From Dasypus novemcinctus (lineage: Eukaryota > Chordata > Mammalia > Cingulata > Dasypodidae), in the NCBI RefSeq assembly GCF_030445035.2, contig NC_080680.1, positions 97,221,157 to 97,285,156 on the forward strand: DNA of 64,000 bases, given 5' to 3'. Both the position numbers and the translations under genes were made by a program. This document shows, piece after piece, positions 11,518-22,744 of this stretch (position 1 is the stretch's first letter; each line of letters opens with the position of its first letter). The notes beneath the pieces were generated by a model. The model had not been told where the DNA came from. It saw only the letters and a list, made by a program, of their open reading frames with translations, and ran no database searches.

Positions 11518-14409
11518 TTAGATCTTTGACCCATTTTGAGTTAAATTTTGTATAAGGTGTGAGTTAGTGGTCCTCTTTCTCTCTTTTGGATATGGGTACA
11601 CAGTTTTCCCAGCACCATTCGTTGAATAGACTGTTCTGTCCCAGCTTTTGACAGCCTTGTCAAAAATCACAAGACCATAGATGTGAGGGTCTGTTTCTGA
11701 GCCACCAGTTTGGTTCCGTTGGTCTAAATGTCTATTTTTATGCCAGAACCATGCTGTTTTTACCACTGTAGCTAGGCAGTGTGATTTAAAGACTGGAAGT
11801 AGGAGCCCTCCAACTTTGTTCTTTCTTTTTAAGATGTTTCTGGCTATTTGGGGTCCCTTACCCGTCCAAATAAATTTGATAATTGGGTTTTCCATGTCTT
11901 TAAAGAAGGTTGTTGTATTGCATTGAATCTGTATATCAATTTGCGTAGAATTAACATTTTAATGATATTTAGTCTTCCAATCCATTATCATGGAATCCAC
12001 TCCCATTTTTTCAGGTCTTCTTTGATTTCTTTTAGTAATGCATTGTAGTTTTCTGAATACAAGTGCTTTATGCCCTTGGTTAGATTTATTCCTAAATATT
12101 TGATTCTTTTAGTCAATATTGTAAATGGAAGTTTTTCCTGAATCCCTCAGATTGCTCATTACTAGTGTATAGAAACTCTACTGATTTTTGGGTATTAATC
12201 TTATGTCCTGCCATTCTACTGAAGACATTTATTAGCTCTAGTAGCTTTGTTGTAGATTTTTTGGGATTTGCTAGGTATAGGGTCATATCATCTGTAAAAA
12301 GCAAAAGTTTTTCTTTTTCCTTTCTAATTTGGATGCCTTTTATTCCTTTTTTCTTGCCTGATTGCTTTAGCTACAACCTCTAGCACTATATTGAACAACA
12401 GGGTGATAGTGGGCATCCTTGTCTTGTTCCCAACCTCAGCAGGAGATCTATCAGTCCTTCATCATTGAGTATAATGCTAGCTGTGGTTTTTCATATATGC
12501 CTATTATCATGTTGTGAAAACTGCCTTCAATTCCTCTCTTTTGGAGTATTTTTTATCAAGAAAGGATGCTATATTTTGTTAAATGCCCTTTCTGTGGCGA
12601 TTGATTTGATCATGTGATTTTTCTTTTTTGATTTATTAATATGGTGTACTATGCTGACTGATTTTTCTTGTCTTGAGTCACTCTTGCATGCCTGGTGTAA
12701 CACCCACTTGATCATGATGAATAATTCTTTTAATGTGCTGTTGGAGTCAAATAGCTAGTATTTCTTTGAGGATTTTTGCATCTGTATTCATTAGGGAAAT
12801 TGGTATGTCCTTTTTTTTTTCCCTAAAATATCTTTATCTGGCTTTGGTATTAGGATATTATTGGCTTCATAGAATGATTTTGGTAGTGTTTCTTCCTGTT
12901 CAATTTCTTGAGAGAGTTTGAGTAAGATCGATACTAAATCTTTGAGTGCTTGGTAGAATTCACCTGTGAATCCATCTGGTCCTGGACTTTTCAGTTTGGG
13001 GAGTTGTTTGATGACTGTTTCAGTCTCTTTACTTGTGATCAGTTTGTTGAGGTCTATTTCCTCTGGGGTCAGTGTTGGTTGTAGTATATTCCTAGGAATT
13101 TTTCCATTTCACCTACATTGTCTAGTTTGTTGGTTATTCATAGCATCCTTTTTTTTTTTAAGATTTATTATTTATTTATTTCTCTCGCCTTCCCTTCCCC
13201 CCCCAGTTATCTGCTCTCTGTGTCCATTCACTGCGTGTTCTTCTGTGACCGCTTCTATCCTTATCAGCGGCACCAGGAATCTGTGTTTCTTTTTGTTGCA
13301 TCATCTTGTTGTGTCAGCTCTCCATGTGTGCTACACCATTCTTGGGCAGGCTGCACTTTCTTTCATGCTGGGCAGCTCTCCTTACAGGGTGCACTCCTTG
13401 CGCATGGGGCTCCCCTACACGGAGGACACCCCTGCGTGGCAGGGCACTCCTTGTGTGCATGGGCCAGCTCCACACGGGTCAAGGAGGCCCGGGGTTTGAA
13501 CTTTGGACCTCCTATGTGGTAGGCGGGTGCCCTATCCATTGGGACAAGTCCACTTCCCCATAGCATCCTCTTATGATCTTTTTTATTTCTGTGGGGTGAG
13601 TAGTAACATCCCCATTTTCATTTCTGATTTTATTTATTTGCATTCTCTCTCTTTTTTTCTTTGTCAGTCTAGCTAAAGGTTTGTCAGTCTTCTTGAAGAA
13701 CCAACTTTCGTTTTTTAAAATTAATTCTCTCTATTGTTTTTTTGTTCTTGATTTCATTTATTTCTGCTTTGATCTTTGTTTGTTCATTCCTCTGCTTGCT
13801 TGGGGAATAGTTTGCTGTTCTTTTTCTAGTTCCTCCAGCTGTGTAGTTAGGTCATTGAATTTTAGCTCTTTCTTCTTTTTAAATGTAAGCATTGAGGGCT
13901 ATAAAATTCCCTCTCAGCACTGCCTTCACTGTATCCCGTAAGTTCTGATATGCTGTGTTCTCATTTTCATTCATCTTGAGAGTTTATTGATTTCTCTTGC
14001 AATTTCTTCCTTGACCCACTGATTATTTGAGTGTGTTGTTTAATCTTCATATATTTGTGAATTTTCCCTTTTTTTCTGCCTATTATTGATTTCCAGCTTT
14101 ATTCCACTATGATCAAAGAAAGTGCTTTGTATAATTTCGATCTTTTAAAATTTATTGAGACGTGCTTTGTGACTCAACATATAGTCTATCCTGGAGAAAG
14201 ATCCATGAGCTCTTGATAAGTATGCATATCCTGCTGTTTTGGGGTGCAATGTTCTGTATATGTCTATTAGGTTTAGTTCATTTATCATATTATTCAAGCT
14301 CTGTTTCTTTATTGATCCTCTACCCAGATGTACTATCCAATCATGAGAGTGGTGTATTAAAATCTCCAACTGTTATTTTAGGGACATCTGTTTCTCCCTT
14401 CAGTTTTTC
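11518..14409 (-). pseudogene. L1 ORF2 remnant (endonuclease / reverse transcriptase), disrupted
   Basis: Three frame-broken minus-strand pieces retain L1 ORF2 character. At 14369-14145 there is endonuclease sequence ending in the SRIDY-type motif (FSRIDYMLS). At 12304-12113 the reverse transcriptase carries FTDDMTLYL, where active L1s have a FADD-type catalytic motif, so the first Ala is changed. At 11895-11518 the C-terminal ENPIIKFIWTGKGPQIA-type region is present. Stops, frameshifts and the SINE at 13149-13558 separate them. A dead retrotransposon gene, not a host gene. Confidence 0.9.
13149..13558 (-). mobile_element. DAS-type SINE (antisense) inside L1 ORF2
   Basis: A T-rich tail end then the DAS body and a tRNA-like head (GGTTTGAACTTTGG near 13493). 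A perfect 10-bp target duplication CATAGCATCC lies at 13139-13148 and 13559-13568. The body is about 410 bp, lacking the duplications of the copy at 3654. Confidence 0.95.
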
Positions 14410-14561
14410 CTAATGTAATTTGGGGGCATCCTGGTTAGGTGCATGTACGTAACAATTGTTATATCTTCCTGGTGAATCCATACCTGTTTCTTGGTATGGA
14501 CTGTAATTTTTTGTTGGTGTCTTGGCATCTGATTTACTAGATGTATTTATTCTGGGTACAG

Positions 14562-14583
14562 TTTCTCTCTCTCTCTCTCTCTT
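14562..14583. repeat. (TC)n microsatellite
   Basis: About ten CT units at the point where the L1 sequence meets the LTR fragment. Confidence 0.9.
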
Positions 14584-14586
14584 TTT

Positions 14587-14958
14587 GGCTTTATAAAGGG
14601 TATTTATTTGGGGTAGGAGCTTACAGATACCAGGCCACAAAGCATAAGTTACTTCCCCTTACCGAAGTCTGTTTTCGCATGTTGGAGCAAGATGGCTGCC
14701 GACATCTGTGAGGGTTCAGGCTTCCTGGGTTCCTCTGGGCTCAGCGCCTCTCTTTTCTTCACAAGGTCAGCTGTAGACTATTAGGTGAATGGCTCTGTCT
14801 CTCTCCCTGGGGTTTCTGCCATGTCTAAGGAGCCATCACTATTTCTCTGTGTTCTTCTCCTGGCTCAGGTCCTCTCTTCCTGGGGCTTGCTTCTCTTTCC
14901 TCTGTGTGCTGACTTCCTGGGCTCCTGTTTAAGACTTCAGCATCAAACTCAAGGGTTT
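14587..14958 (-). mobile_element. LTR fragment, same family as the solo LTR at 55782
   Basis: From TTATAAAGGGTATTTATTTG to AAGACTTCAGCATCAAACTC it parallels 55835-56095 closely, including GGAGCAAGATGGCTGC. Both ends expected of a complete LTR are missing. Minus orientation is inferred from the complete copy. Endogenous-retrovirus-type LTR with no coding content. Confidence 0.75.
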
Positions 14959-14974
14959 CTCTCGTTAGTCTAGG

Positions 14975-16378
14975 GATTTCTATTTGATTGGCTTTGTGCT
15001 ATAGCCCCTCATTGATACTTAACTTGGAACTTTATAGTGGCTCGTGTTTAGCCAATTTGAAAGTTTCAGCTCTTTTTCATTTGTTCCTTGCCCTTTCTCA
15101 CTTGCTTGTTGTGGAGTAGGAGCCAAGGATGTGGTTGGTACTGTAAGCCATGGAGGTACTGAAGCTGTCCACATTGCCCCAGGCGTGGGTGAAGCTTCTC
15201 TCACTTTTCTTCCTTGCCAGTGGTAAGGATGGAGCTGCAGCCATGTGCAGTAATCCAAGTCGTGCATACCAAAACCATTTGTAGTTGCCCAGAGAGACTG
15301 ATGAAGCTCCATGCTACTTCCTCCCTTGCCTGGGGTGGGGATAGTGCCACAAGTATGGGCAGCAAACTAAGCTGTGCAATTCAAAACTGACCACAGTAGC
15401 CCAGATAGACTGAGGAAGCACTGGTCGCCTTCCTTCCTTGACAGGGGCAGGGATGGAATTACAAGTGTGCTCAACAATCTTGTCTGTGTGGACCAAAAGT
15501 GGCTGCAATTCCCAGAGAGGCTGAGGGAGCACTGTTCCTCCTTCTCCCCTGTCAGAGGTGGGGATGGAACCATGAGAGTGCCCGACAATCTAGTCCATGT
15601 GGGCTGAAAGTGTCTGCAGTTGCCCAGAGAGGCTGGAGAAACACCACACTTCAGACCCCATCCTATCAGGCGCTGACACTGGAGGCACAGATGCCCAATA
15701 ATCTAGTCCATACAGACCAATTCCAGCCACAGAATAGCTCCTGGGGCAACTTGTGCTTCCAAAGTAGGATGATCACTGGCCTCCGCGGCATGGCCTGTAT
15801 TTTCCCAGAGAGGCTGGCGCAGGTCCCCCAGCTTCCTCCCTGCAAGAGGTGGAGCTGGGGCTGAGGCTAGAGCTGCAATCTGATCTGCATGGAAAGAAAC
15901 TGGTTCCTACTAGCACTGTGATTGTCAGTCTGCCTGGCTTCCCCTCATGCCAGGCGTGGAGTTAAGATGATGACTACCGGCCTCTTTCTGACTTGGACAG
16001 GCTCAAATTTTAGATATTCTTAGGATTACACGTTAGCCCGCTGAATTTACTCATCAGTAGCTGAAGCTGGTGCCCAACCATCTCTTCCTCCCCTGTTTTT
16101 GGGAAGTGGAGCTTTCAATTCCAGCTGTGGAACAGGTCCCAAGATGGCTTGTGCCTCCAGTGGAGGATGGGTTCCATGGCGTGGGGCACTCTACTTATGA
16201 ATCTTCTCTGCAGATGGACAGTCTCCTCCTTCCTTTCCTTCAGAGATGTTGCAGGATGTTCTTCTGGTCTCCTGGCACCCCCAAACAGGTGCTTCAGGTA
16301 ACTCTGGGTGTTTACTAACTGCCCTGTAGCAGGAGCTGATTCTAGGAGCTCCTTCCTCCACTGCCGTCTTGCTGGTTA
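14975..16378 (-). mobile_element. L1 5'-UTR-like segment (antisense)
   Basis: A GC-richer stretch outside the ORF2 region whose far end (about 16355-16378) reads, on the minus strand, GCAAGACGGCAGTGGAGGAA, resembling the common mammalian L1 5' start (GCAAGATGGCGGC...GGAGG). It contains ~112-bp diverged repeats. With the L1 at 9160-14580 it could be one formerly full-length element lacking ORF1 and the ORF2 start, or a second insertion. Confidence 0.6.
15176..15740 (-). repeat. Diverged ~112-bp tandem repeats in the L1 5' region
   Basis: The anchor CCCAGAGAGRCTG occurs at 15288, 15400 (CCCAGATAGACTG), 15511 and 15623, at spacings of 112, 111 and 112 bp. Each is followed by a GGGATGGAA-type block and an ATCTAGTCCATGTGG-type block. 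A further anchor at 15804 is 181 bp on. Unit identity is moderate, so the array is old. Confidence 0.75.
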
Positions 16379-16384
16379 TCTCTA

Positions 16385-17140
16385 TATTTTTATTTTTTTA
16401 AAAAGATTCTTAGATTATACAAAATGTTACACACAAAAATATAAGGGATTCCCATATGCCCCACTCCTCACACCTCCTAACCTTCCCCACATTAACAACT
16501 TCTTATATTATTGTGGTACGTTCATTGCAATTAATGAACAATTTGGAACATTGCCACACAACATGGATTATAGTTTACATTGTAGTTTACACTCTCTCCC
16601 ACTCAATTCTGTAGGTGATGGCAGGATATATAAAGGCCTATATCTGTCATTGCAATATCATTTAGGACAATTCCAAGTCCCCAAAATGCCCCCATATTAC
16701 ATCTCTTTTTCCCTCTCCCTGCATTCAGCATCTCCAATGGCCACTGTCTCCACATCAATGATATAATTTCTTCCATTGCTAGAATCACAATAAATCTATA
16801 GAAGAATACCAGTAAGTCCACTCTAGTCCATATTTTATTCCCCAATCCTGAGGATTCTGGGATGGTGATGCCCACTCTACCTCTGATTGAGTGGGAGTGG
16901 GGGACTTGATCCCATACTGCTAATGGATGGCAATCTCTTATTTGCACTTTTAGACTCTCCAGTTCCTTGGTATGGTGATTGTCCATCTTCACCTCCTTGT
17001 TAGTTGTTCTGGGTGAGTCCAAAGAAATGGAGGGTAGGTGTTGCAACTCAGCTGAGGCTCAGGGCCCAGCTGGCCCATGACCAGCCCAAAGATTCAAGCT
17101 CTTTGACATATACCTACTAACTCCAGCACCAGTTATAGGT
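16385..17140 (-). mobile_element. L1 3'-UTR fragment, second lineage (antisense)
   Basis: The pattern GATTCCCATATGCCCCACTC...ATTAACAACTTCTTATATTA...GGTACGTTCATTGCAATTAA is shared with 50024-50700. It differs from the 3' UTR type at 9160 and 58255, so two L1 3'-end lineages are present. The right boundary is approximate. Confidence 0.75.
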
Positions 17141-18109
17141 TCAAATGGAAGGGACAGAAAAGGCTGAATAGATGGGACATTTTAGGCAGAAGGCCCACAG
17201 TGAACCAAGACACAAAGCATGATGTGTTCTAGTAAGAACAAGCAAATCCATGTGGCTGAAGCATGGGTTACAAAGAGGGCTGCAGGGGGTACAGGGCAGA
17301 AAAGACAGAGTTAGGAAGGGGACTGAGGGCCAGGACAGGGAGCATGGACCTTTCTGTGTAGCCCAGAGGAGACCCCCAATGAATGAGGGACAAATGTTGC
17401 CAAAAATCTTCATTTATCAAAAGAAGCCAGAAATTTTTTTTTTTAATGGGAAATTTCACAATTTTAAAAACAGGGCAGGCCCAAACAAACCCAAGTCTGC
17501 AGGCCAGATCTGGGTGACTGGTCCCCTATTTTCCAGCCCTGTGTGGAAAATGGCAGGGTGGTGGTGGGGGGTGGGATGGTGATATAAGGGATCATTCTAG
17601 AATGGCGTGAATGGTGAGGGGAGGAGTGAGGCCTGAGTTCAAGGCTGTGGCTGTGGCCCAAGGGACAGAGGTTAAGAGACTGAGCTGTCAGTGCTTGGCT
17701 ATGGAGAGAAAGGGCCAGAGCCTGGAGAACTGCCTGAGATGGAACTGTCCAGGCCCCAGGCAGGGTGAAGGGCTCAGACTTCAGCGTCACGTTCCTGGGA
17801 AGACCTGCAAGCATTCTGAAGCCACTCTGTGCAGCCAAAATGACCCAAGCCCAGGAAGACTTGGGTTTGGCGCTGTCCTGTCCCCACCCAGACTGCTCAG
17901 CATGGATCAGGCTCTGGGTTCCTGCGTGTCTCTCTTGTCCACCTCCCCGTGTTCACCGGTCACCAGTGTACCCTGTGGTCTAGCCCAGGGCCCAGAGCCA
18001 AGGCCGCCAGTACCCTAGCTTGGTTCTAGGCTGTGATGAGTGACCTCAGCTCCTCCTCGCTACCCCGAGCCTGAGAATAAAGAGAAGTCACACAGCATTT
18101 CATCAACAT

Positions 18110-18275
18110 GTCCGAGCCCCAAGTCAGGAGGACCCTGGTTATGGAAATACAGAGCTTTGGGTCAACCAGAGGTAGGATCACATCCTGGCTTTGCAACTGT
18201 GGGGCTTTGGGCAAGTTACTCAGCCTCTCTGAGCTTTGGATTCTTAACCTGTGTAGTTAGGATAACAACGGCTGC
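18110..18275 (+). mobile_element. MIR SINE
   Basis: GGCTTTGCAACTGTGGGGCT then TTGGGCAAGTTACTCAGCCT and CTCTGAGCTTTGG follow the MIR consensus order. Confidence 0.82.
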
Positions 18276-18734
18276 CCACTCGAGTCACGATGTTGAGAAG
18301 ACCCCAGCATAGGCATCCGGTTACTTGCTCCATTCTTCCTCCTTCTCTAAGAGCAGGAGGGAGAGGAGTCCTGGGCCTTCAGTTTCCCTGTCTCCCAAGG
18401 AATTCCCTTCTCCCCTGCCTGGTTGTGTGGGGCAGGGATGCTGGGGTGTGGCCACTCTTGTCCTTCCCAAACTTTTCATGAGGCCAGAGGCATGGCTGGG
18501 AATTCCTCACCCCCGCTCCCATCCTGCAGCTCCAGGCCTCAGGAAACTTCGTCTCTCCTCCCAAAGGGAGCTGGGGCATCACTTGGGCATCTTTGAGACT
18601 TCAGAACCACTTTCCTGCTGATCCTTGAGTTCAAGGATGGGGACACTCAAAGCCTAGCAAATGTTTGCTGAACATAAGAACAAAGGCTTTGGATGACACC
18701 TGTCAGGTGTGTGTGGAATGCTTGACTTCAGTAT

Positions 18735-18850
18735 CTTACTGGTGCCTCCAGCAACCTCGAGAGGTGGGTTCTATTCCTTCTATCTCGCAGATGAGGAGTG
18801 TGAGGCTCAGAGACATTCAGCAACTTGCCCAGAATCATTTCCCACAGTCC
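18735..18850 (-). mobile_element. MIR SINE (antisense)
   Basis: CTCGCAGATGAGGAGTGTGA, GGCTCAGAGACATTCAGCAA and CTTGCCCAGAATC form the reverse-complement MIR core. Confidence 0.75.
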
Positions 18851-20114
18851 AGCTGGGGACTGGTGGAGCCAGGATTGGAAGTCAGGAGTGATTCCAGGTC
18901 CCTCAGGAACCCCTGGACCTCCCTGCTTTCCCTTTGCATTGGCTGGTGCTCAGGAAAGATCTGTTGGTGGTAATAAGAAACTGTGGTCTCAGGGAAGCCT
19001 CCTGGAAGAGGTGTCCTTTAGAGGACAATGAGAATCTAGAATGTGTCTCGGGGCCAGTGTACAGATGGGGAGTCAGTTTGGGATCTCACCCCTGGAAACT
19101 GCTCTGGCCTCATCACTTGTTCCCTTGCACCCCAGGCTCTAGCTGTACCTAACTGGTGGCAGTGGGCCCTGCATCGTGGCTGCTTTAGAGCTTCCTGCTG
19201 CCCTTTGCCCAGGTTGCTCCCTCCTCCAGGAATGCCCTTCCTGCCTTGCCCACTGGGTCTGGGTATAAATGCCAGGCTATGGCCAGCCTTTCCTGGCCCT
19301 CACTTGAGACGGACCTCCCTCTACTTCCCTTGGGTCCTGGCGACCTGCAGTCCCTGCACTCAGCTCCTGGTGCTTACTTGTTGCCAGACACTGTTGCTGG
19401 GCTATGAAGATAGATGAGATCAATGGGGGAAGGTCACAGACTGTGGGAAAGGCCGACCTTAAAATGCACTGCCAAGCGTGATGAGGATGACGAGCAAGCC
19501 CAGGGTACCGTGAGATCTTCCAATTTAGGGTCAGCCTCCCTGAGGAGGTGACTTCTGATTTGAGACCTGGAGAATCAGTGGAGTTGGCCTGGAAGAGGAC
19601 ACTGCATGTGCCATGGCCCTGGGGTGAGAGGGAGAAGCCTGCATGTAGAAGGAAGTGGTGCCTGGAGTGAGAGGTGGGAGTGAGAGTGAGGCTGCCCAGG
19701 CGGAGGGAGACCGTCCGAGACCATGGGCCACGCTAAGGTGTTTCTGGGAGGCCAGGATGTGGCCAGTTCCTCACGGGGTCCTCTAAACATCTATTCAGAA
19801 GCCATCTGAAGCCTGAAAGGGTGTGGGTGTGGGGTGCAGCCTGGCCCTGCTGCTTGGCCAGTAGGGCTGGTCTCTTGAGTCTTGGCTGAGAGACCCAGAC
19901 CCAGCCATCAAGGGCTGCAACTCAGAGGAAGTCTCGTTCTTCCCATGCCCACGGGAGGCAGGCCCACAGCTGAAGATAGAGGCCGAGCCTCAGAATAGCA
20001 GGTGGGATAAAGCTGGTGTCAGCAGAGTGGGCTGCAGGCAGATGGCGCTGGGCGGAGCCTGGGAACAGCCGGCGAGGCCCCGCCCACTCCTTCCTTTGGC
20101 AGGGGAGCCGGTGC

Positions 20115-20300
20115 GGTCCAGGCGGTGGCATCACACGGGCCAGCGTTCTGATTCCAGCTGCTTCCATGATGGGCTCTGCGATGCTCATCAAGTGCATAGC
20201 CTCATTTCCTCATCTGTACCGTGAGGATGGTCTCAGTGTCCACCTCACAGGGCTTCAGTGACCATTCAGGGAGGCAGAGCACACAGTAGGTGTTCAGTGA
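20115..20300 (+). mobile_element. MIR SINE
   Basis: The segment CATAGCCTCATTTCCTCATC then TGTACCGTGAGG, followed by CACAGTAGGTGTTCAGTGAG, matches the MIR core and 3' end. Confidence 0.72.
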
Positions 20301-20676
20301 GCTCCCTTGTTGCTATGTCTCAGACACAGGTCTGTTCTCAGGAGCTCATTATCTGCTGGGGGAGGCTGCAGTTGCTATTGAGAAAATGTGAGACCAGGGG
20401 CAAAGAAGGGGATGTGGGAAATCAGAGCGGGAGCGTCGTTAGGATGCAGGTAGATGGAGGGGGAAGGAAGAGGAGGTGTAATCAGGGGATGCTTTCTGGA
20501 GGAGGCAGCCTTTGCTCCCAGTTTGAAAGATGGGGAGAGTCCCACAGGTAGCAATTGGTAGAGGCAGCTCAGGAAACTTGAACTGTGATGCTTTGGGAAA
20601 TAAGTGTGGGTGGGATGATTTGTCTGCATCCTACAGCCCCGGTATTTGCTGAATGAAATATAGACCTGAGATGTTG

Positions 20677-21105
20677 GAAGCCGCCTGAGGGGTGCTCTCA
20701 CACTGGACCGCCTGGGAAGCCACCAGAGGGGTGCTCTCACACTGGACCGCCTGGGAAGCCACCTGAGGGGTGCTCTCACACTGGACCGCCTGGGAAGCCG
20801 CCTGAGGGGTGCTCTCACACTGGACCGCCTGGGAAGCCGCCTGAGGGGTGCTCTCACACTGGACCGCCTGGGAAGCCGCCTGAGGGGTGCTCTCACACTG
20901 GACCGCCTGGGAAGCCGCCTGAGGGGTGCTCTCACACTGGACCGCCTGGGAAGTCGCCTGAGGGGTGCTCTCACACTGGACCACCTGGGAAGCCGCCTGA
21001 GGGGTGCTCTCACACTGGACCGCCTGGGAAGCCACCTGAGGGATGCTCTCACACTGGACCGCCTGGGAGGCCGCCTGAGGGATGCTCTCACACTGGACTG
21101 CCTGG
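20677..21105. repeat. Minisatellite, exactly 11 x 39 bp
   Basis: A 39-bp unit (start GAAGCCGCCTGAGGGGTG, end GGACCGCCTGG) is repeated 11 times without a length change (429 bp). Variants are single-base changes concentrated in the first and the last few units. Because 39 is a multiple of 3 and two minus-strand frames lack stops, long repetitive open frames result (13-residue periods VQCESTPQAASQA and RRLPRRSSVRAPL). There is no splice or promoter evidence that they are translated. Confidence 0.97.
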
Positions 21106-22744
21106 GCCTCCAAGCAGATTCAGCCCTCATGCTGGAATGTGAAGTGGGAGGAGAGCCGGGGTGGGGCGCGTCACAGGTGTTAGGGAGGAGGCACACAGAC
21201 TGTCTGTCATGGCATCCCCCCAAGCAGGGGAAACTTCTTCAACCCCTGCCCATCCCCTGGCTGTTTTCTCATGGTGGGGGGTGGGTAACAGGAAGGGGCT
21301 GGTTAGAGACCCCAGCCCCCAGCAGCGTCTCAGCAGGGGTCTGGCCAGTGCTGGGCCAGGGGCCAGGTGTCTTGACCGCCAGTGGAGGACACATCCTGGA
21401 CTGCCGTTTTGGGGGCTTTTCTTGGCGAGGCTGTATCTTGAGGCCAGGATGGGGGTACTGCTGGACCTAGTCCATCTCCTAGGACTCTGCATCTGGGTGT
21501 CCCAGAAGGGGTGGGGGGAATTAATCAATCCTCCTGCTGCCCAGGGAGGGCAGACTGGCCAAGGCAGGGCCAGAGAGGGGCAAAGCCCCGTGGGGATGGG
21601 CTGTCAAGCAGCTTCCCTGCTGGAAGTCTTACCATGTAGCAGCTGCTGGGAGGACGAGGATGTTCTGGAGGCCGGGGTCGCTGTGCTGGGGAGCTAGGGG
21701 CCCCCAGGGCCTCTCAGAGCCCCAGCCCTGGTTCCTTTCCCACGCTTCCCTGCGGGTGCCTCTTCACTGCCTCCCCCTTTCCCCCACTGTGCCCAATGCC
21801 CCTGCCTCCTGCGAGGAGCGGAAAGAGGCTTTGCCCGGGCCTGTATGGGAGGTGACAGTGTGCAGCCCCATGCCTCCAGGGCCAGCGTCAGGGCTGGGAT
21901 GGCAGGCGCCAAGGCACCGCCAGGTGGAGGCGAGCTGATCTGATGAGCCGCTCCCCACTCCCCACCCCGTGGCCACTTACAGTTGGGGCGCAGTGGGGCG
22001 GGGTGCTTCTCTGCATCCTTGGCTCCTGTGTCTCCCTGCCCTTGGCTGCCTCCTCCCTGCCTCCCTGCTGAGGCACTGGACTTTATGGGATCCTTCCCTG
22101 CTTGGTGCTGAATTGGCTTTCCAAGGCCTTGGTTGTTGAGCCCTTGCTCTGCTTCGGGGGTCTCACAAATTAATAAAAACAAATTTGTCAGTCACTTACG
22201 GAGGGGTCATTATGGGACTGGCTTTTTGCTAAGAAGTTTACCTGGATTATCTGGTTTAATCCTCAACAATTTTATCAACACCATGTTACAGAGAAGAAAT
22301 CTTTGTCCCTTGGCATCCCCTTGGAGATGTGCAGACAGTCCTGAAGTCCGTCAGCCCTTTCAGATTCCTCAGCCACGCCCGGTTTCTCCTTTGCTCCCAT
22401 CAGGTTTATTCATAACCCCAGTGCTTGCGCCTGGGACCTCTTCGCTACTCTTTTCTCACGGAGCAGACTGGTATCACCTAAGGGCTCCACTAGGGGGAAG
22501 AATCCAGGCCCGGAAAAGTTGAAGGCAGAGAAAACATTTGCATGCTGAATTTCTTTTCTTGGCAACCCCATGTTTCCCAAGACATAAATGGTAATTTAGG
22601 CTGGGAGAGGCTTCCACTGGCTCCATGGAGATCTCAAAATCAGCATGTCCAAATCTGAACTCATTATCATCCCTCTCTCTGATTCTCCAAACCTGATTCT
22701 CACTCACTAACCACATCACCTCCCACAATCTCTAGATCCCGTGC
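21106..22744. other. GC-rich intergenic DNA, no gene seen
   Basis: Unique-looking sequence with no recognisable exon or RNA. Open frames on both strands overlap and match nothing known to me. Confidence 0.5.

Larger units (their letters stand above)
9160..14580 (-). mobile_element. L1 LINE, antisense: 3' UTR and most of ORF2, interrupted by two SINEs
   Basis: Read on the minus strand, the element runs from endonuclease (about 14370-14145) through reverse transcriptase (about 12300-12110) to the ORF2 C-terminus (about 11900-11500) and a long 3' UTR (about 10700-9160). Its 3' UTR matches the L1 pieces at 58255-58925 and 63485-64000. DAS SINEs at 9971-10409 and 13149-13558 are later insertions. 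ORF2 is broken by many stops and frameshifts, so this copy is inactive. No ORF1 was found. The join to the 5'-UTR-like segment at 14975-16378 is broken by an LTR fragment. Confidence 0.9.
17141..20676. other. GC-rich intergenic DNA with old repeat relics, no gene seen
   Basis: Apart from the MIRs listed separately, stretches at about 17160-17340 and 19390-19735 have the layout of an ancient interspersed repeat (GGCAGAAGG...; CCTGAGGAGGTGACTTCTGA...). Similar text recurs at about 6240, 29880, 36150 and 48080. No coding exon is recognised. Confidence 0.5.

Noticed and set aside
20375-21223. 282-codon minus-strand open frame (and an overlapping 160-codon one) as a repetitive protein
   Set aside because: Both are produced by the 39-bp minisatellite, whose unit length is a multiple of three and lacks stops in those frames. 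The non-repeat ends match no family, and no splice or promoter signals are evident.
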